Shown here piece after piece: positions 45,061-56,040 of a stretch of DNA of 64,000 bases (the first letter of the stretch is position 1; each line of letters begins with the position of its first letter). Below the pieces are notes generated by a model. That model was not told where the DNA came from, searched no databases, and worked only from the letters and a program-made list of their open reading frames with translations. Source of the DNA: Xanthostigma xanthostigma (taxonomy: Eukaryota; Arthropoda; Insecta; Raphidioptera; Raphidiidae). Position numbers and translations under genes: made by a program. Where the stretch lies: contig OY754469.1 of the NCBI GenBank assembly GCA_963575645.1, positions 19,300,001 through 19,364,000 of the forward strand, written 5' to 3'.

Positions 45061-45200
45061 TAAGTGTACGGCTCACTGCTTAAATTTAGAATATTTGACA
45101 GAGTTATGACAACTTTTTAACAAATAAGTTGTCATGTTTAGGACCTACTTTAAACTGTTTAAATAAAAGTCGTATTTCATATTTTTAAAGTGAATCTTCT

Positions 45201-45230
45201 TATAATAATAATAATAATAATAATAATAAT
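45201..45230 (+). repeat. (TAA)n microsatellite
   Basis: About ten TAA units, followed by a GC-richer phrase 'gcgacagctcgacgc'. It could be a LINE/SINE tail. Confidence 0.8.
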
Positions 45231-45338
45231 GCGACAGCTCGACGCTTAGGGAATAAAATTATTGAAAAGAAATTAAAAGACACAAATGCGTTCACAATTA
45301 ATGAGAGGTAATATGAGGAGTCCGAACTGTCGATAACT

Positions 45339-45411
45339 GATCACTTAGCTTATTTGGTTAGAGCGTAATGCTAATTACGCAAAGGTCGTGAGTCAGATCC
45401 CCCTATGAGCT
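45339..45411 (+). pseudogene. tRNA-Ile (anticodon AAT) pseudogene
   Basis: The sequence follows the eukaryotic tRNA-Ile(AAU) cloverleaf: TTAGCTTATTTGGTTAGAGC (D-arm, A-box-like), anticodon loop CTAATTA with AAT at 45373-45375, AAAGGTCGTG (variable region) and GAGTCAGATCCCC (T-arm). The B-box has AGTCAGATCC where GGTTCGATCC is expected, and the two acceptor strands barely pair, so it is a degenerate copy rather than an active gene. It might also be the head of an old tRNA-derived SINE. Confidence 0.65.
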
Positions 45412-45601
45412 ATATAATATTTTATTTTTTTACGTTGTATTTTATTTTATTTTTTATAACAATAGTAAACTTGTTATCTTTTTATTTACACATAATAAAA
45501 CAAATAATAAGAAATAATCGATTTTTATATAAAATATTCATACATTTCAAATCGCTCGTGTGTGCCGTGACACATGCCTTTTTAACCTTTCTTTTTTAAA
45601 A

Positions 45602-46370
45602 AAAACAGAGGTTATCAATTCGTCACGTATTTATTTTATTGTTATAAAGCGATAACTTTCCGAGAGGTGAACCGATTTAAACAAAATCGACACCATTTTG
45701 TTCAGAATGTTTACAGAATGGTCGTATATCATTTTTTAACTGCAGACTTCAAAAAATGATTTTGACGTGATAACGTCTTATAAATTGATGAATCACCAAT
45801 CTTATAAATTGATAAAACACCGGCTGCATGCACTAAAAAGTGTAACGTTCCTAACGCGTGACGTTCCTAACGTTCGTAACGTTCCGCCTGACCCTGTGCG
45901 TGCTTTTCTCGAAAACGGCCATAACGATTTGGATGAAATTTACTGAAAAGGGATTTTGGGGGGCAAAAAATCGTTTTAGCTAGGTCTCATCTCTCGAAAA
46001 AATCGTTTTCTTACAAATTTTATCATTATAAAAATCAATTTTTTGACGTATGAAAATACTTAAATATTGTAAGTAGGTTTTGGAATTTTATATTATAAAC
46101 AGTGAAACAATTGTTTTATAAATATTATGACAGCTAATCTTTGAGACTTAAAATAAATACGAAAGAAAGTTAAAAAAAACAATTATATTATATGGTGAGT
46201 AATTTAAATAAAAAAAATTAACCTAAATTTGAAGCGAAAGATGCAATATCATAGATTCGAATTATTATAATCATTATATAAATTTAGGTTATGTATTACG
46301 GAATACGTTATCACGTAAAACTATCGTCCGTAAACCGACTTTACAGACAACCAATTTTTTTTTTGTATGT
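45602..46370. repeat. Two dispersed repeats: 'gagaggtgaaccgat' unit and an inverted partner of 52160-52440
   Basis: 45630-45720 ('cgagaggtgaaccgattt' ... 'cgacaccattttgttca') recurs at 52930-52980. At 45764-45860 ('gacgtgataacgtcttataa' ... 'ccggctgcatgc') and 46300-46360 ('cacgtaaaactatcgtccgt') the text is the reverse complement of pieces at 52160-52440. No coding content. Confidence 0.55.
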
Positions 46371-46507
46371 TACCTCATATCATCAACATCTGTGAATTGA
46401 TTTAGATGATTCACACAATCGGCCAACATTCAGTCACACGGCAGAGGTTGAGGGAGAAAGTGCGCAAAATTGTTTATTTATTTATTTGTTTTTGTAGTAT
46501 GTAGCGC

Positions 46508-46582
46508 GACGACAATGCGTGGACCAACACAGAGACTTTTAAATTTATGGAACTCTACCAAAAAGAACCATGTAATTGCAGC
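46508..46582 (+). pseudogene. Short MADF-like peptide fragment
   Basis: A frame of about 25 codons reads WTNTETFKFMELYQKEPCNC. MADF domains, found in insect DNA-binding adaptors and in the second protein of Harbinger transposons, commonly begin 'F(V/I)elY...PcLWd'. The similarity stops after the Cys, where intact domains continue LWDPS. A pyrimidine-TAG acceptor-like sequence lies just upstream. It could be an exon piece, a Harbinger fragment, or coincidence. Confidence 0.3.
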
Positions 46583-46850
46583 GGCCGCTAGCACTTAGAC
46601 ATCCATGTCGAACGGATGACAGTGAGTGAATTATGAACCGGCACGATTGTGTGGACGGCCAGGTAATCATCGCGGCGATGATAGGCACTTATTTGAGTGG
46701 CGGTGCTGGCCACGCGTGTAGTGGAGGCTTAAGGCTCGTCTCACATATATTTTACTTAAATCGGTACAGCAGTTTTGTTTTCTAGTTTAGTATTAAAATT
46801 TGCCGGCACCTTAATACTTTGTTACTTTACACTTATTAGGGGTCTTTTTC

Positions 46851-47314
46851 AAAGGTTCCATTTTTTTGTTAAGTTTTTAAGCTTCCGTACCCGAAGAGTG
46901 CTCAACAAGACTCTATTACTTAGTCTCCGCTGTCCGTCCGTCTGTCTGTCTGTCAGCGGGCTGTAACTCATGAGCCGTAATAGATAGAGAGTTGAAATTT
47001 TCACAGAGTGTGTATTTCTATTGCAAAACCAAGATGGCTAATATCAAAATGGCCGCCATGCAAATTTGAAAATCTACTAAGCTGATATTAAGTATGCGTG
47101 TTCAGTCCTATTAACAATATACGAAAATAAAAGAAAAAAGATGGCGAATTTCAAAATGGCCGCCTTATAAATTAAAAAAAAATCTCCAATTAGGCAATAA
47201 GTTGGTATTGGTCATGCCTGTAAAAAGTACATATATAGTGTTATATCTTGTACGATGGTACTGAACCCTTCGTGTGCGAGTTCGTCTTGCGCTTGACCGT
47301 TTTTTTTTTTTTAT
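46851..47314 (+). repeat. Dispersed 'ttccgtaccc' repeat, second design
   Basis: Head 'aaggttcca' and 'cttccgtacccgaagagtgc', a (ccgt)(ctgt)n run at 46928-46954, then 'aaaatggccgcc' twice (47047, 47152), and the tail 'ctgaacccttcgtgtgcgag' + 'ttcgtcttgcgcttgaccg' with a T-run. The tail is shared in design with 2192-2659, while the centre differs. Confidence 0.65.
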
Positions 47315-48820
47315 TTTTAACTTTGTTGCAATATCATAATAAGTTCTGTAGCAAATAAAAATTGTTTCTGGCAACATCGGTGCAGTGATTTGATATATCA
47401 ATGTGTGATGTACCGGCGCATTGTACCACATATCGCGTTTGAATGCACTGTTCACTTGACCTGCCACAAATGCATCATGGCCACAGATATACATCATTTA
47501 CGTTTGACTCACAATATTGTTGTGTCTGTTTTTGAAATATCGAACAGGGATGTTACAGATGTGGATTTTACTGACATCAGCAGATGCGGATGCGAATTTT
47601 TTTGACGTTCACATCGGCAGATGCGGAATAATAATATGATTTATCTATGCAAATAATTAAAATTGAAGTGTATATTGTAATATATTACATACTAGCGGGC
47701 CGGTCCGGCTTCGCCCGGATTTGTGGATTGCCTATTAAACATTGACATTATTATGAGGTATCGGACTTTTTTATAGAATTATAGCGGACTCGATAAAACA
47801 ATTATACACAAAAAACTAAACACATGCGTTGTTTTTACGTCGTATTGTTTGTCTATGAAACACATCTGACGTGGAATTAATTGTAGCTATCCGATTTGTT
47901 TTTGGACTAATAGTTTTGAGCAAATTTCTAACAGATATCGCTATTTGGTACTAAATCAGGAACTCTTTAATCAGTTATCAGGAGGCCTAGCTATGCCTGC
48001 TGTGTTTCGAAATGGACCGTTTTCTGGTGCACGCGAGATGGCGTTGCTATCACTACCTGGGAAAACTTCGGTTCTTGATTTTTATTTATTAAATTTTGAA
48101 AATTTCAATATTTTACAATTTTTTTATTTTTCAATTATTTTTTTTAAATATATACGATATTTGAGATATTCAAAAATAAACTTAGAAGATTCGAAAATTG
48201 ATAAATTTTTGAATTTTGCATAACTTATGAAATGTTTTTTAAATTTTTTTTCCGTTGGTAAGGATGAAAGAATACTTCTGACCAAATTTCATTCAATTCG
48301 GAATGGGTCGATTTGACTTGGAATGACCCATAAATGTAAATCTGTTCTATTATTTCAAATAGAAACTTTGTTTTTTAGATTGTCTATCTATAGTACATTC
48401 GGTGTTTACTGAGTCATATGGACGCCTTAAGTATTAGGGTTCTAAACTAGCATCTCATGAATTGCCGCCCTAGATATTATATTATATACTATTATTGGAT
48501 AACCATTATCAACTTATTGTCTTATCAACCAGAGTTGACATCATCTCGAAATAATTTTTTTATTATTTTTATGAGTTGTGACACATTTTGTTGTGGATCT
48601 TTATTCAGCTTAGTCACTAACAATGAACACAGTCATTTCATGAAATGTCTCCATTTAATCCTGCAGTGATGATATGCTGTAATTCAAATAATTAAACTTT
48701 AAAATTAAGAGTATAGGTACATATCTTAGTTTTCAAGACAGTATTACTGGTAATAAAACATTCCAGCCAATTGAGCGACAAGACCATTTCAACTTCAGAA
48801 ATATTGGCATTTAATATACC
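47315..48820. other. No recognised gene; SINE-like head at 47694
   Basis: 47694-47740 is the head of the 'ctagcgggccggtccggctt' short repeat. Around 47545-47635, 'gatg(c/t)gga' motifs recur, resembling subterminal hAT sequence. 48060-48320 is very AT-rich. Frames of 70-110 codons are present but unrecognised. Confidence 0.35.
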
Positions 48821-48880
48821 TATTGAAGGAGATTTATTTGGTTGAGGAACAATTGAAAAATAAGCTTTACCAGAGTATCG

Positions 48881-48928
48881 CTTGTGGCCAACGTTTCGAA
48901 AAATATATTTTCATCTTCAGGGTCTCAA
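48881..48928 (-). ncRNA. Hammerhead-like motif, left arm
   Basis: On the minus strand: TTGAGACC (stem I), CTGAAGA core, an extra T, GAAAATATATTTTTC (self-complementary stem II), GAAAC, GTT, GGCCACAA (stem I). Six of eight stem I positions pair. Stem III would be minimal, as in described Penelope hammerheads. Confidence 0.55.
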
Positions 48929-49121
48929 TACATGATCATTTAAATTATGAATTTCAACAATTTTTAAATTTAATAATATCATAAAACAGTTTTTTCGATA
49001 AAATTGTTCTGTTCAATGTGAAAATAAATATTGATATTTTTAAATTTTAAAACTGTTGTAATTCATAATTTAAATGATCATGTATATTACAATAATTTGC
49101 ACAATTTACCATCTCAACATA

Positions 49122-49168
49122 TTGAGGCCCTGACGATGAAAATATATTTTTCGAAACGTTGGTCACAA
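49122..49168 (+). ncRNA. Hammerhead-like motif, right arm
   Basis: In order: TTGAGGCC (49122-49129), CTGACGA (49130-49136, fitting the CUGANGA core), T, GAAAATATATTTTTC (stem II), GAAAC (49153-49157), GTT (cleavage-site type NUH), GGTCACAA (49161-49168). Stem I pairs at seven of eight positions. The extra T between core and stem II departs from the textbook motif but also occurs in the two other examples in this window. Activity is inferred, not shown. Confidence 0.6.
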
Positions 49169-49239
49169 GTGATACTCTGGTAAAGCTTATTTTTCAATTG
49201 TTCCTTAACCAAATAAATCTCATTCAATACATATTTTTG

Positions 49240-50705
49240 GAACAAAACTTTTACTAACAATTTAATACATTGTAATAAAAAAAATTCTGTTAAAGCGTGC
49301 GTCGACGCGGGTAGCGACTAGTCTATACAAATATAAAATTGATATTAAATATTATGATGTTTGCTATTCGTTTTGAGTATGTTCATAACATAAAAAATAA
49401 CCAAAGCATGCTTGAAAGCTACCTTATTTCTTTGTGACAGATCTTCAGAATAAAAAAATATTTTCAAAATATTTCCAAAACTTTCAAGTTTAGAAAAACA
49501 TGTTTTTACAAACTTTCTTGAAAATAGTATAACAAGCCGTTATAAAAAGTATACCATTCCCAAAACAATAGCGCTCTTCATATTTGCATATCAAGCATCC
49601 TTCCAAAATTTGGTTTATCCGTTCGACCTGTCTCTTGTTCAGAGACAAGCAGACGCACACTTTTTTCAAAAATATATTTTTTAAACTCAGGGGACCGCTA
49701 TACGAAGAAGTATTGTTAAAAATTTTGAAACGTGAATTTTTACCTAATTTAATATCATTCCCCTTGTGGAGTTGAAATGGTAAATGATCAAATGTACTTC
49801 ACAATATATTATTTTTTTTTTTCAAAAGTTCATCAAATTTTAGACATATACTATACCTTCTCGATTAATTCAGTACGTCTTCAAAATCCTATTAATATTT
49901 CAATAAAATTGTAAAAAATCACTATTCGAAATATCAAACCTTCGAGATATTTTTAGATAAAATGTATTGGTCCACCGTTGGTCAGTGATCTACCCTTTCT
50001 GAATATTTCAGAAACATTTTTGTAATTTCTTTGGAAATAACAATAATTTAAGATGGAATAGGTATATTATTTTCATCTGCGAACAAATACATAATGCAGT
50101 GTCGTAACTATAATTGAACGCCATTTTATATCAACAATACGTTTAATAGCTATACTTTCTCTTGGTATTATTATGAGGAAAATCAAAGGGCAAATAAATT
50201 GTATATCAAGTCTTAGGTAAAACTGAAATATTTGCAAATATTTTTAAGACATAATTTCATTATTGAATTGTAGCAACAATTATACGTTCATATTTTTAAC
50301 TTACAGCACTGGTAAAAACAGATATTAAACGTCATGAATAAACAGGAAGAAAGAAAAGAAAAAGCATATAGAAAACCCGTTGCAATAATACAGTTTCGAA
50401 ACTAAAATATTTACAGTTATAAATAGAACGAAATAGAAGTCTGACATCATGAAAAAAAAGATTACGTTATAATTTCCAATAATTTCCAGCTGCTTATCAG
50501 GTAGTTAAAGTAGGTACAGTAATTAAAAACATCATCTGATTAGTGGTGACACAGTTATGTCCATATTGACATAGTGCATTCTATGTGACATTATAATATA
50601 CTTTGGAAAAAAGTATTTTGAAGAAAACAAAACTTTGTGAAAACAATATTTAAATATTTGAAAAAAGTTCCTACATCAAAAAGGATAGAAAAGTTTTTGT
50701 ATAAT
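49240..50705. other. No recognised gene; old repeat head at 49285-49450
   Basis: 49290-49450 ('cgacgcgggtagcgactagt' ... 'tgacagatctt') resembles the reverse complement of 52670-52805, an inverted copy of the same short repeat. The rest is AT-rich without features. Confidence 0.35.
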
Positions 50706-50712
50706 TAGGTAC

Positions 50713-51187
50713 AGTAAAATCTACTAATCCGGCCGTCAGCAGTGGCGGACTAACTGGCATTGGTCGATTTTTCATATCGTTACGGTTCACTGTTATGTGA
50801 TTTATGCATGCATTCGTGCACGGGAATCCCCGAAAACTTTTATATTACATACGTCAATAGTTTTTCCCGTCAAATTTCTTATAAATTTTTATTAGTTTTA
50901 TTTAGTTTTTTTTTTTTTGAGATTATATTGGAATGTGAATAGAAATATAATTTTCCGTGGAGGAAAGCCCCCTTACCGAGGAGATCCCAGACAAACCGCC
51001 CCCGCCGTCTTCCTGAATTTCTCTAGCATGTCAATTGACCTGATTATGCATTATCTATTAATTATAATTCACAGTATACGATACTCTGACGTCAATAAAC
51101 CAGCCAGCACCTGCTGTAAGCATGTAATACATCGGATTTTTTTTAATATCTCCTGTAATCCGACATTTCCGGTAATCGGGCAGTGTT
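50713..51187. mobile_element. Possible pogo/Tigger-like remnant
   Basis: The left end TA-CAGTAAAATCTACTAATCC resembles pogo-group termini. The right part contains 'ctgtaatccgacatttccgg' and 'taatcgggcagtg', an approximate inverse. The exact right end is unclear, and no transposase is seen in the 90-codon frame inside. Confidence 0.4.
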
Positions 51188-51189
51188 GA

Positions 51190-52010
51190 GCAATTTTAAA
51201 ACGAGAGTTATCATCAATATTTAATATCAACACATTAGCTTTTTACGCACAAAGCGGAGCAGTAAATCAGTATACGAATAATTTATTGTGGTTTGTGGTA
51301 AAAATAAAACTGTTAATTATTAATAAATTATTATTTAATTCATATAATTATATCAGTGTATTATTTTTTGATGAAAAAACTTGTTTAACATTGTTGTGAG
51401 ATGTATAACAATTAAAAAAAAAGGTTAATTCTCTAAATGTCATGACAATTCTGATTTCCGTATAATTTCATGTCAAAATGCAATATGTCCATCTGTCTGT
51501 TCTGTTCATATTGACATCATTCGAGAACGACTGAAATAACTTTGATGAAACTCAGGACATTATACACAAACTTGGCTGTGTGTAATCTCATTAAAGATTA
51601 ATTATCTTTGATAATTTCTATTTTATTTACCTTTATTATACGATTTCATGATAAAAAAAACTCTTAAATAAATACTGAAATCCATTTATAAAATATTTAA
51701 TCAAAGGCTGGATTTTTCACTTCTATTGTTCGTGGAATTTTAAAACAATATTTTTTTTATATTTACTTACATAAAAACTCAATAAATTTGCAATTATATC
51801 CACTGGTACAGCCATTTAATGTTTAATAAAAAGTTCATTGAGAGACAAAAAAAAAACAATTTCATTGTTTGAAAAAAAAAATTATTGACAGGGAACATTG
51901 AAACCTTGTTTATTCAATACAGTTATTAGCACTGTATTTTTTTCCAATTACAATAGGGTCTTTTTAAGTCAACGCTTCTATGGTGCTCTCCTCCTGCATC
52001 ATTTTGTTTT
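51190..52010. other. No recognised gene
   Basis: AT-rich. No element boundaries or coding signals. Confidence 0.3.
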
Positions 52011-52011
52011 T

Positions 52012-52600
52012 TAACTGACTTCAAAACAAAAAACAGAGATTTTCAAATATTCGTCATGTATATGGTACGATTCCAACCCACAAGTGGGGAATGGTACTAG
52101 TTTAGGTCAAAAATCACTCTTCAAAATTTTACAATATCTTTTCGTTTTGTGGTCCCCCGAGTCCGAAAAACATTTTTTGAAAAAATTGGTTGTCTGTAAA
52201 GTCGATTTACGGACGATAGTTTTACGTGATAACGTCATAAAGAAACATTGATGAACTCTCTGACGTCACGCGAGAAGAGAGAGAAATGCCTACAAGCCGA
52301 CGCTTGGGCCGATCGTGCCTCTCTATCGCTTATACCGCGCTCTCGCTTGCACGCTCAGGCTCAGGCGGAACGTGACACTTTTTCGTGCGTGCAGCCGGTG
52401 TTTCATCAATTTATAAGACGTTATCACGTCAAAAACTCTGTGCGTTTGTTTGTATGTTTGTCTGTGGCACGATACAGGATCAAACGGATGGACTGATTGA
52501 AACCTATTGTTTTTGGGGAAAATCGGCGCATGCGCAGAAGAGATATATGCTATAACGGTGTTTTTATAGAATAATGGTATACTTTTCATAACGGCATATT
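52012..52600 (+). repeat. Dispersed repeat with 'acgtgataacgtc' inverted ends
   Basis: 52170-52235 ('aattggttgtctgtaaagtc' ... 'acgtgataacgtcat') and 52395-52435 ('gccggtgtttcatcaattta' + 'taagacgttatcacgtc') contain the inverted pair ACGTGATAACGTC / GACGTTATCACGT around a GC-rich centre. Pieces of both occur in opposite orientation at 45764-46360. The upstream 'ttaactgacttcaaaac' phrase is a common insect repeat start. Confidence 0.55.
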
Positions 52601-52779
52601 ATTCTATTTATTTTTTCAAAAAAGTTTCGTTAAAATTTTTTTCCTAACTTTATAGTTTCGTAGTTCTTTTGTTTTGTAGATCTGTCAGAAATAAACTAGT
52701 TAAACATGCTTTGATTAATTTTTACATGACGGCGAACGTATAATGTAGGTAACCATAGCAACTAATAGCAAATATCATA

Positions 52780-53190
52780 TTGAATACTAGCCACTACCCG
52801 CGTAACCTCACGCGACTTCAGAAATTTTGTTTTCTTTATTATTTATACTGTATCAAATGTAAATATTTTGAAGGTGGAATGGTCCCGTCGCCCAATTGGC
52901 TGGAATTTTTTTGTTTGTTCAGTATTAACTTTTCGAGAGGTGAACCGATCTGAATAGTCTCGACACCATTTTGTTCACGGGTTGGTACCGTATAATTTTT
53001 ATAGTTGCAGTCGTTCTCAAGTGACTGAAGCATTTGTGAACCGATTTTGACGATTCTTGTTTCTATTTAATAAGACATACCTTTAGGATGGTTCACATAA
53101 ATTTTACTTAAATCGGTTCAGCAGTTTAGTAATGAAATATTAAGGACGAAGACGGCTAATAACAAACAAACTATACGGATTGCAGAGCCA
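52780..53190 (+). repeat. SINE/RTE-tail repeat
   Basis: Starts 'tactagccactacccgcgta', includes 'cgagaggtgaaccgatctga' (shared with 45655), and ends 'cttaaatcggttcagcagtt' ... 'aacaaacaaactata'. The end motif also occurs at 46755. Typical of short insect retroposons. Confidence 0.55.
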
Positions 53191-53340
53191 CTAAAAAATA
53201 AAAAATAAACTTTTATTTACCTAATGAGTTTTTGAAATTTTTTCTCAGAGCTTCAAAATAGATTGGTAAGAGTAGATTTTTTCAGCTTAAATCATTTTCA
53301 AAATATCTCCATGACAATAATAATTAAATGTACTGACGTA

Positions 53341-53650
53341 CATTTGACCCGCGGTAATTCGACAAACGTTTTGCAAGGCGGCATCGGACGATCGAATTTG
53401 TCGGATTATAAAGTATTCCCCCCGACGCTACCCCTTGTAGTCCGGAACTTTTTTGAAAAGGAATACCTTGTAATTCGACAAATTACTTACGCTATAAAAG
53501 TCACCGTGCCGTGAATAAGTCACAACATGTTTAAGCATGCATTGACGAAGATTTGCCGCAATAAATGTGCTTTGTATATGTACTCTATAGGAATGTCGGA
53601 TTATAAGGGTTGCCGGATTAGACAGGGGTCATATTACCGCGGGTCAGCTG
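53341..53650. mobile_element. pogo-like miniature element, TA-flanked
   Basis: Left CATTTGACCCGCGGTAATTC and right (inverted) CAGCTGACCCGCGGTAATAT are similar termini, flanked by TA on both sides (53339-53340, 53651-53652). Several 'tcggattata' and 'attcgacaaa' motifs repeat inside. There is no transposase; frames at 53263 and 53527 run through the repeat and are not genes. Confidence 0.65.
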
Positions 53651-53654
53651 TATT

Positions 53655-54110
53655 TGTACAAACTTGTAGGTATAGCACATGTTTTTGTTATAGCAATGTC
53701 CGATTGGTCACAGCGACGCGGTATGATAGCCGATAACGCAGATAGCTAATGTCTGATAGTAATATAATGTGTAACTTCCGGATGAAGACTCATTGTTTTT
53801 ACAAATTACAATTGTGTCATATAACTGATTATTATTATTCACAAGGTAACATGTACCTGTTAGCGGCAATGCTACAACTTTTTTCATTTAGGTATATAGA
53901 TTTTTAATTCAATTTCAATGAACACAATTGTATAAATATATAATTCAGTCAGTAATATTGAACTCTACTACGGTTCTGAAATAATAGACTGACTCATGGA
54001 GCCGAGAAGCAATGAAATAATATAAAACATAATATCCAACACACGCATAAAGACTGTGCCGCTTATAATTAGATTGTGAAGTTTAAATGTATGAACAACT
54101 ATAATAGCGT
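53655..54110. other. No recognised gene
   Basis: AT-rich unique-looking sequence. Confidence 0.3.
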
Positions 54111-54111
54111 C

Positions 54112-54332
54112 ATTCTGTTCAATGTCAGACAACAGACACGTTTTGATCTGTGTTTATATTTGAACTGTCACTGCGCGCGCACCAGATCTATCCACAAAAC
54201 AAGCATGAAAAGGCGTCTCGTGTGAAACGAGCACATAAAAGCAATTAAGAAAACCAGCGCTGGAAAACTAGTAGTCAAATCTCGTAAGGAATCTAGCGGC
54301 AAATCCAGCCTCGTGTGCAACGGCTTTAGCAT
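54112..54332 (+). repeat. GGCCGCTGC-family element, 3' half only
   Basis: From 'aatgtcagacaacagacacg' through 'gtgtttatatttgaactgtc', 'accagatctatccacaaaac' and 'gtctcgtgtgaaacgagcac' to 'gcctcgtgtgcaacggcttt', it matches the right half of copy 24052-24500. The left half is absent. Confidence 0.7.
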
Positions 54333-54334
54333 TC

Positions 54335-54750
54335 AAACTTAAAAATTTAATAAATTATGTAGGTACCGTCGAATTTCGACCACTAGTATGAATAAATGAA
54401 ATGTTTTATACTTTAATTTAAGCGATGACACCGTATTTTGTGTTCGCGTTTCGGTACGTATTCCCGCGCATAGCGCATCTTTGTCAGTACTTAGACCATA
54501 TTATTTTGTACATTGCACTGTAGAGTAATTTTAATTAATTACATTGATCTTATAAAACGTCTATTTAAATGAGAAATTAACTTGATATTTTATTCTACAG
54601 AATGTTCCACGATTTTATGTCATAATTTCAGGATTTGATTCGGGATTGTGATATCATATCAATTCGTTGGAGCTCAATATTTTTTTTAATTATTTTGTTT
54701 ATTAACGGAAGTCGGTTTGTCACCGGGAGCACACCGCAGCCTCTCTACCA
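54335..54750. other. No recognised gene
   Basis: AT-rich sequence. Nothing recognised. Confidence 0.3.
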
Positions 54751-54754
54751 ATCT

Positions 54755-55880
54755 ATACTAGGCAATAAGTATATAGAAGTTATAGAACTGAAGAGTTTGT
54801 TTGGTTGAACGCGCTAATCTCAGGAACTACTGGTTCGAATTGAAAACACATTTTTTTTTGGTTGGATAGTCCATTTATCGAGGAAGACTATAGGCTATAT
54901 AATATCACGCTACGACCAATAGGAGCGGGGCATCAATGAAAATAACTCAAAATTTGACCGTCCGACAAAAACTTTTGAACAGTAACTCCGATCATCATGA
55001 AATTTGGACACAACATTCATCTCGGTAAACTAAGATGAACGTGCGTACTCATGTCCCTCCTCCCCATTCATTCTTTTGCACCCGGGTGAAACTGGGCGGG
55101 ACCGCTATAGTCTCTTATATCACTCGATCCAGTGTCCTCGTTCCTTGCACTAGTTCGTGCAGTCCGTGGAGCCCAATAATTTAGTATGAGCAGTTATATT
55201 TAAATAACGTGAGAATAGATACCTACCTAATAACCTATTCAATTTAAAGTTGCGTTAATCATATACCTAGTACTCGAAAAAAACACTCAATAAGAAGAAT
55301 AGATAGTGCGTAGTCAGAACCAGAGATATTTAATATCTCTGGTCAGAAGTAGAACACACAGAACTAAAAAGTGAAAATATTTTATTTTTTACCTCCACTC
55401 CCTGCGCTTTTACCTCCAGCCCCCACACTACCTCCCTCTACTGCCACCGCCATCCTTCCCCCCTCGACCGACCGACGGTTCCTTCATATAGACATATCTC
55501 TTTCTTGTTCCCCAATATGTTGATGAAGTTCAGTATTCCATTTTTCATTGAATAAGTATTTCTGGTTTTATGAGCTGACTGGCAAGTGGCACGCGTTTGG
55601 TTCTAAGCTCAATATTTCTAAAAACTCGTGAAATTAGTTGTTCCGCGCAAGGTTTTAAATTTTTTCTAGAAAATCGGGACGCGCGACAACGCTCTCTGAA
55701 GGGTACACACGGTATATTGATATATAATTTATAATATTATACATATATATAATGTATGTCACAAATTGACTGGCGTACTGTACCAGAGTAAGTCGAAGAG
55801 CACAAGGAAAGGCGGGTAAGCGAGCAAAGCATTGCCTTCGCAGTACCTTACATACACATGCTTGTTAATATAGATTATTT
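54755..55880 (+). repeat. Dispersed 'gaacgcgctaatctcaggaac' repeat, with interior insertion
   Basis: The head at 54780-54985 ('ttgaacgcgctaatctcagg', 'ccatttatcgaggaagacta', 'accaataggagcgg') is a common insect repeat. The tail 'taagcgagcaaagcattgcc' to 'cttgttaatatagatta' is at 55815-55876. About 55095-55780 between them is probably inserted or diverged sequence; a GC-rich 'cctccactccctgcgc' stretch at 55394-55480 encodes nothing recognised. Confidence 0.5.
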
Positions 55881-56040
55881 ATGCCTGTATTTGTGTGTAG
55901 TGACGTTTTTATAAACAGAAAACTCGTATGTCACTTTTTCGCTACTAAAACAGTAGGTTGTCCGCACACGAGCCAACTCGAAAGCAATTCAATAGCGATA
56001 AGATAAAAGGAGTAGGGACCCATCAACGGTACAATGGAGG

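Larger units (their letters stand above)
48821..49229. mobile_element. Inverted pair of Penelope-type terminal repeats
   Basis: The outer ~105 bp on each side (48821-48925 and 49125-49229) are near-identical inverted copies carrying 'aacaattgaaaaataagctt', 'taccagagtatc' and 'acgtttcgaaaaatatattt'. The next inner parts (for example 'catgatcatttaaattatga') are also inverted, but the right side has about 35 extra bases. The 'cctgacgatgaaa' ... 'cgaaacgttgg' text is characteristic of Penelope-like pseudo-LTRs. No coding sequence lies between the arms, so it is a minimal, probably non-autonomous derivative. Confidence 0.7.

Noticed and set aside
50713..51187. Confident pogo element call
   Set aside because: The right terminus cannot be fixed and the right TA flank is missing, so it is listed only as a possible remnant.
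52248..52589. Overlapping 82- and 88-codon frames on opposite strands
   Set aside because: They fall in the GC-rich centre of a dispersed inverted-end repeat, with no recognisable domain on either strand.
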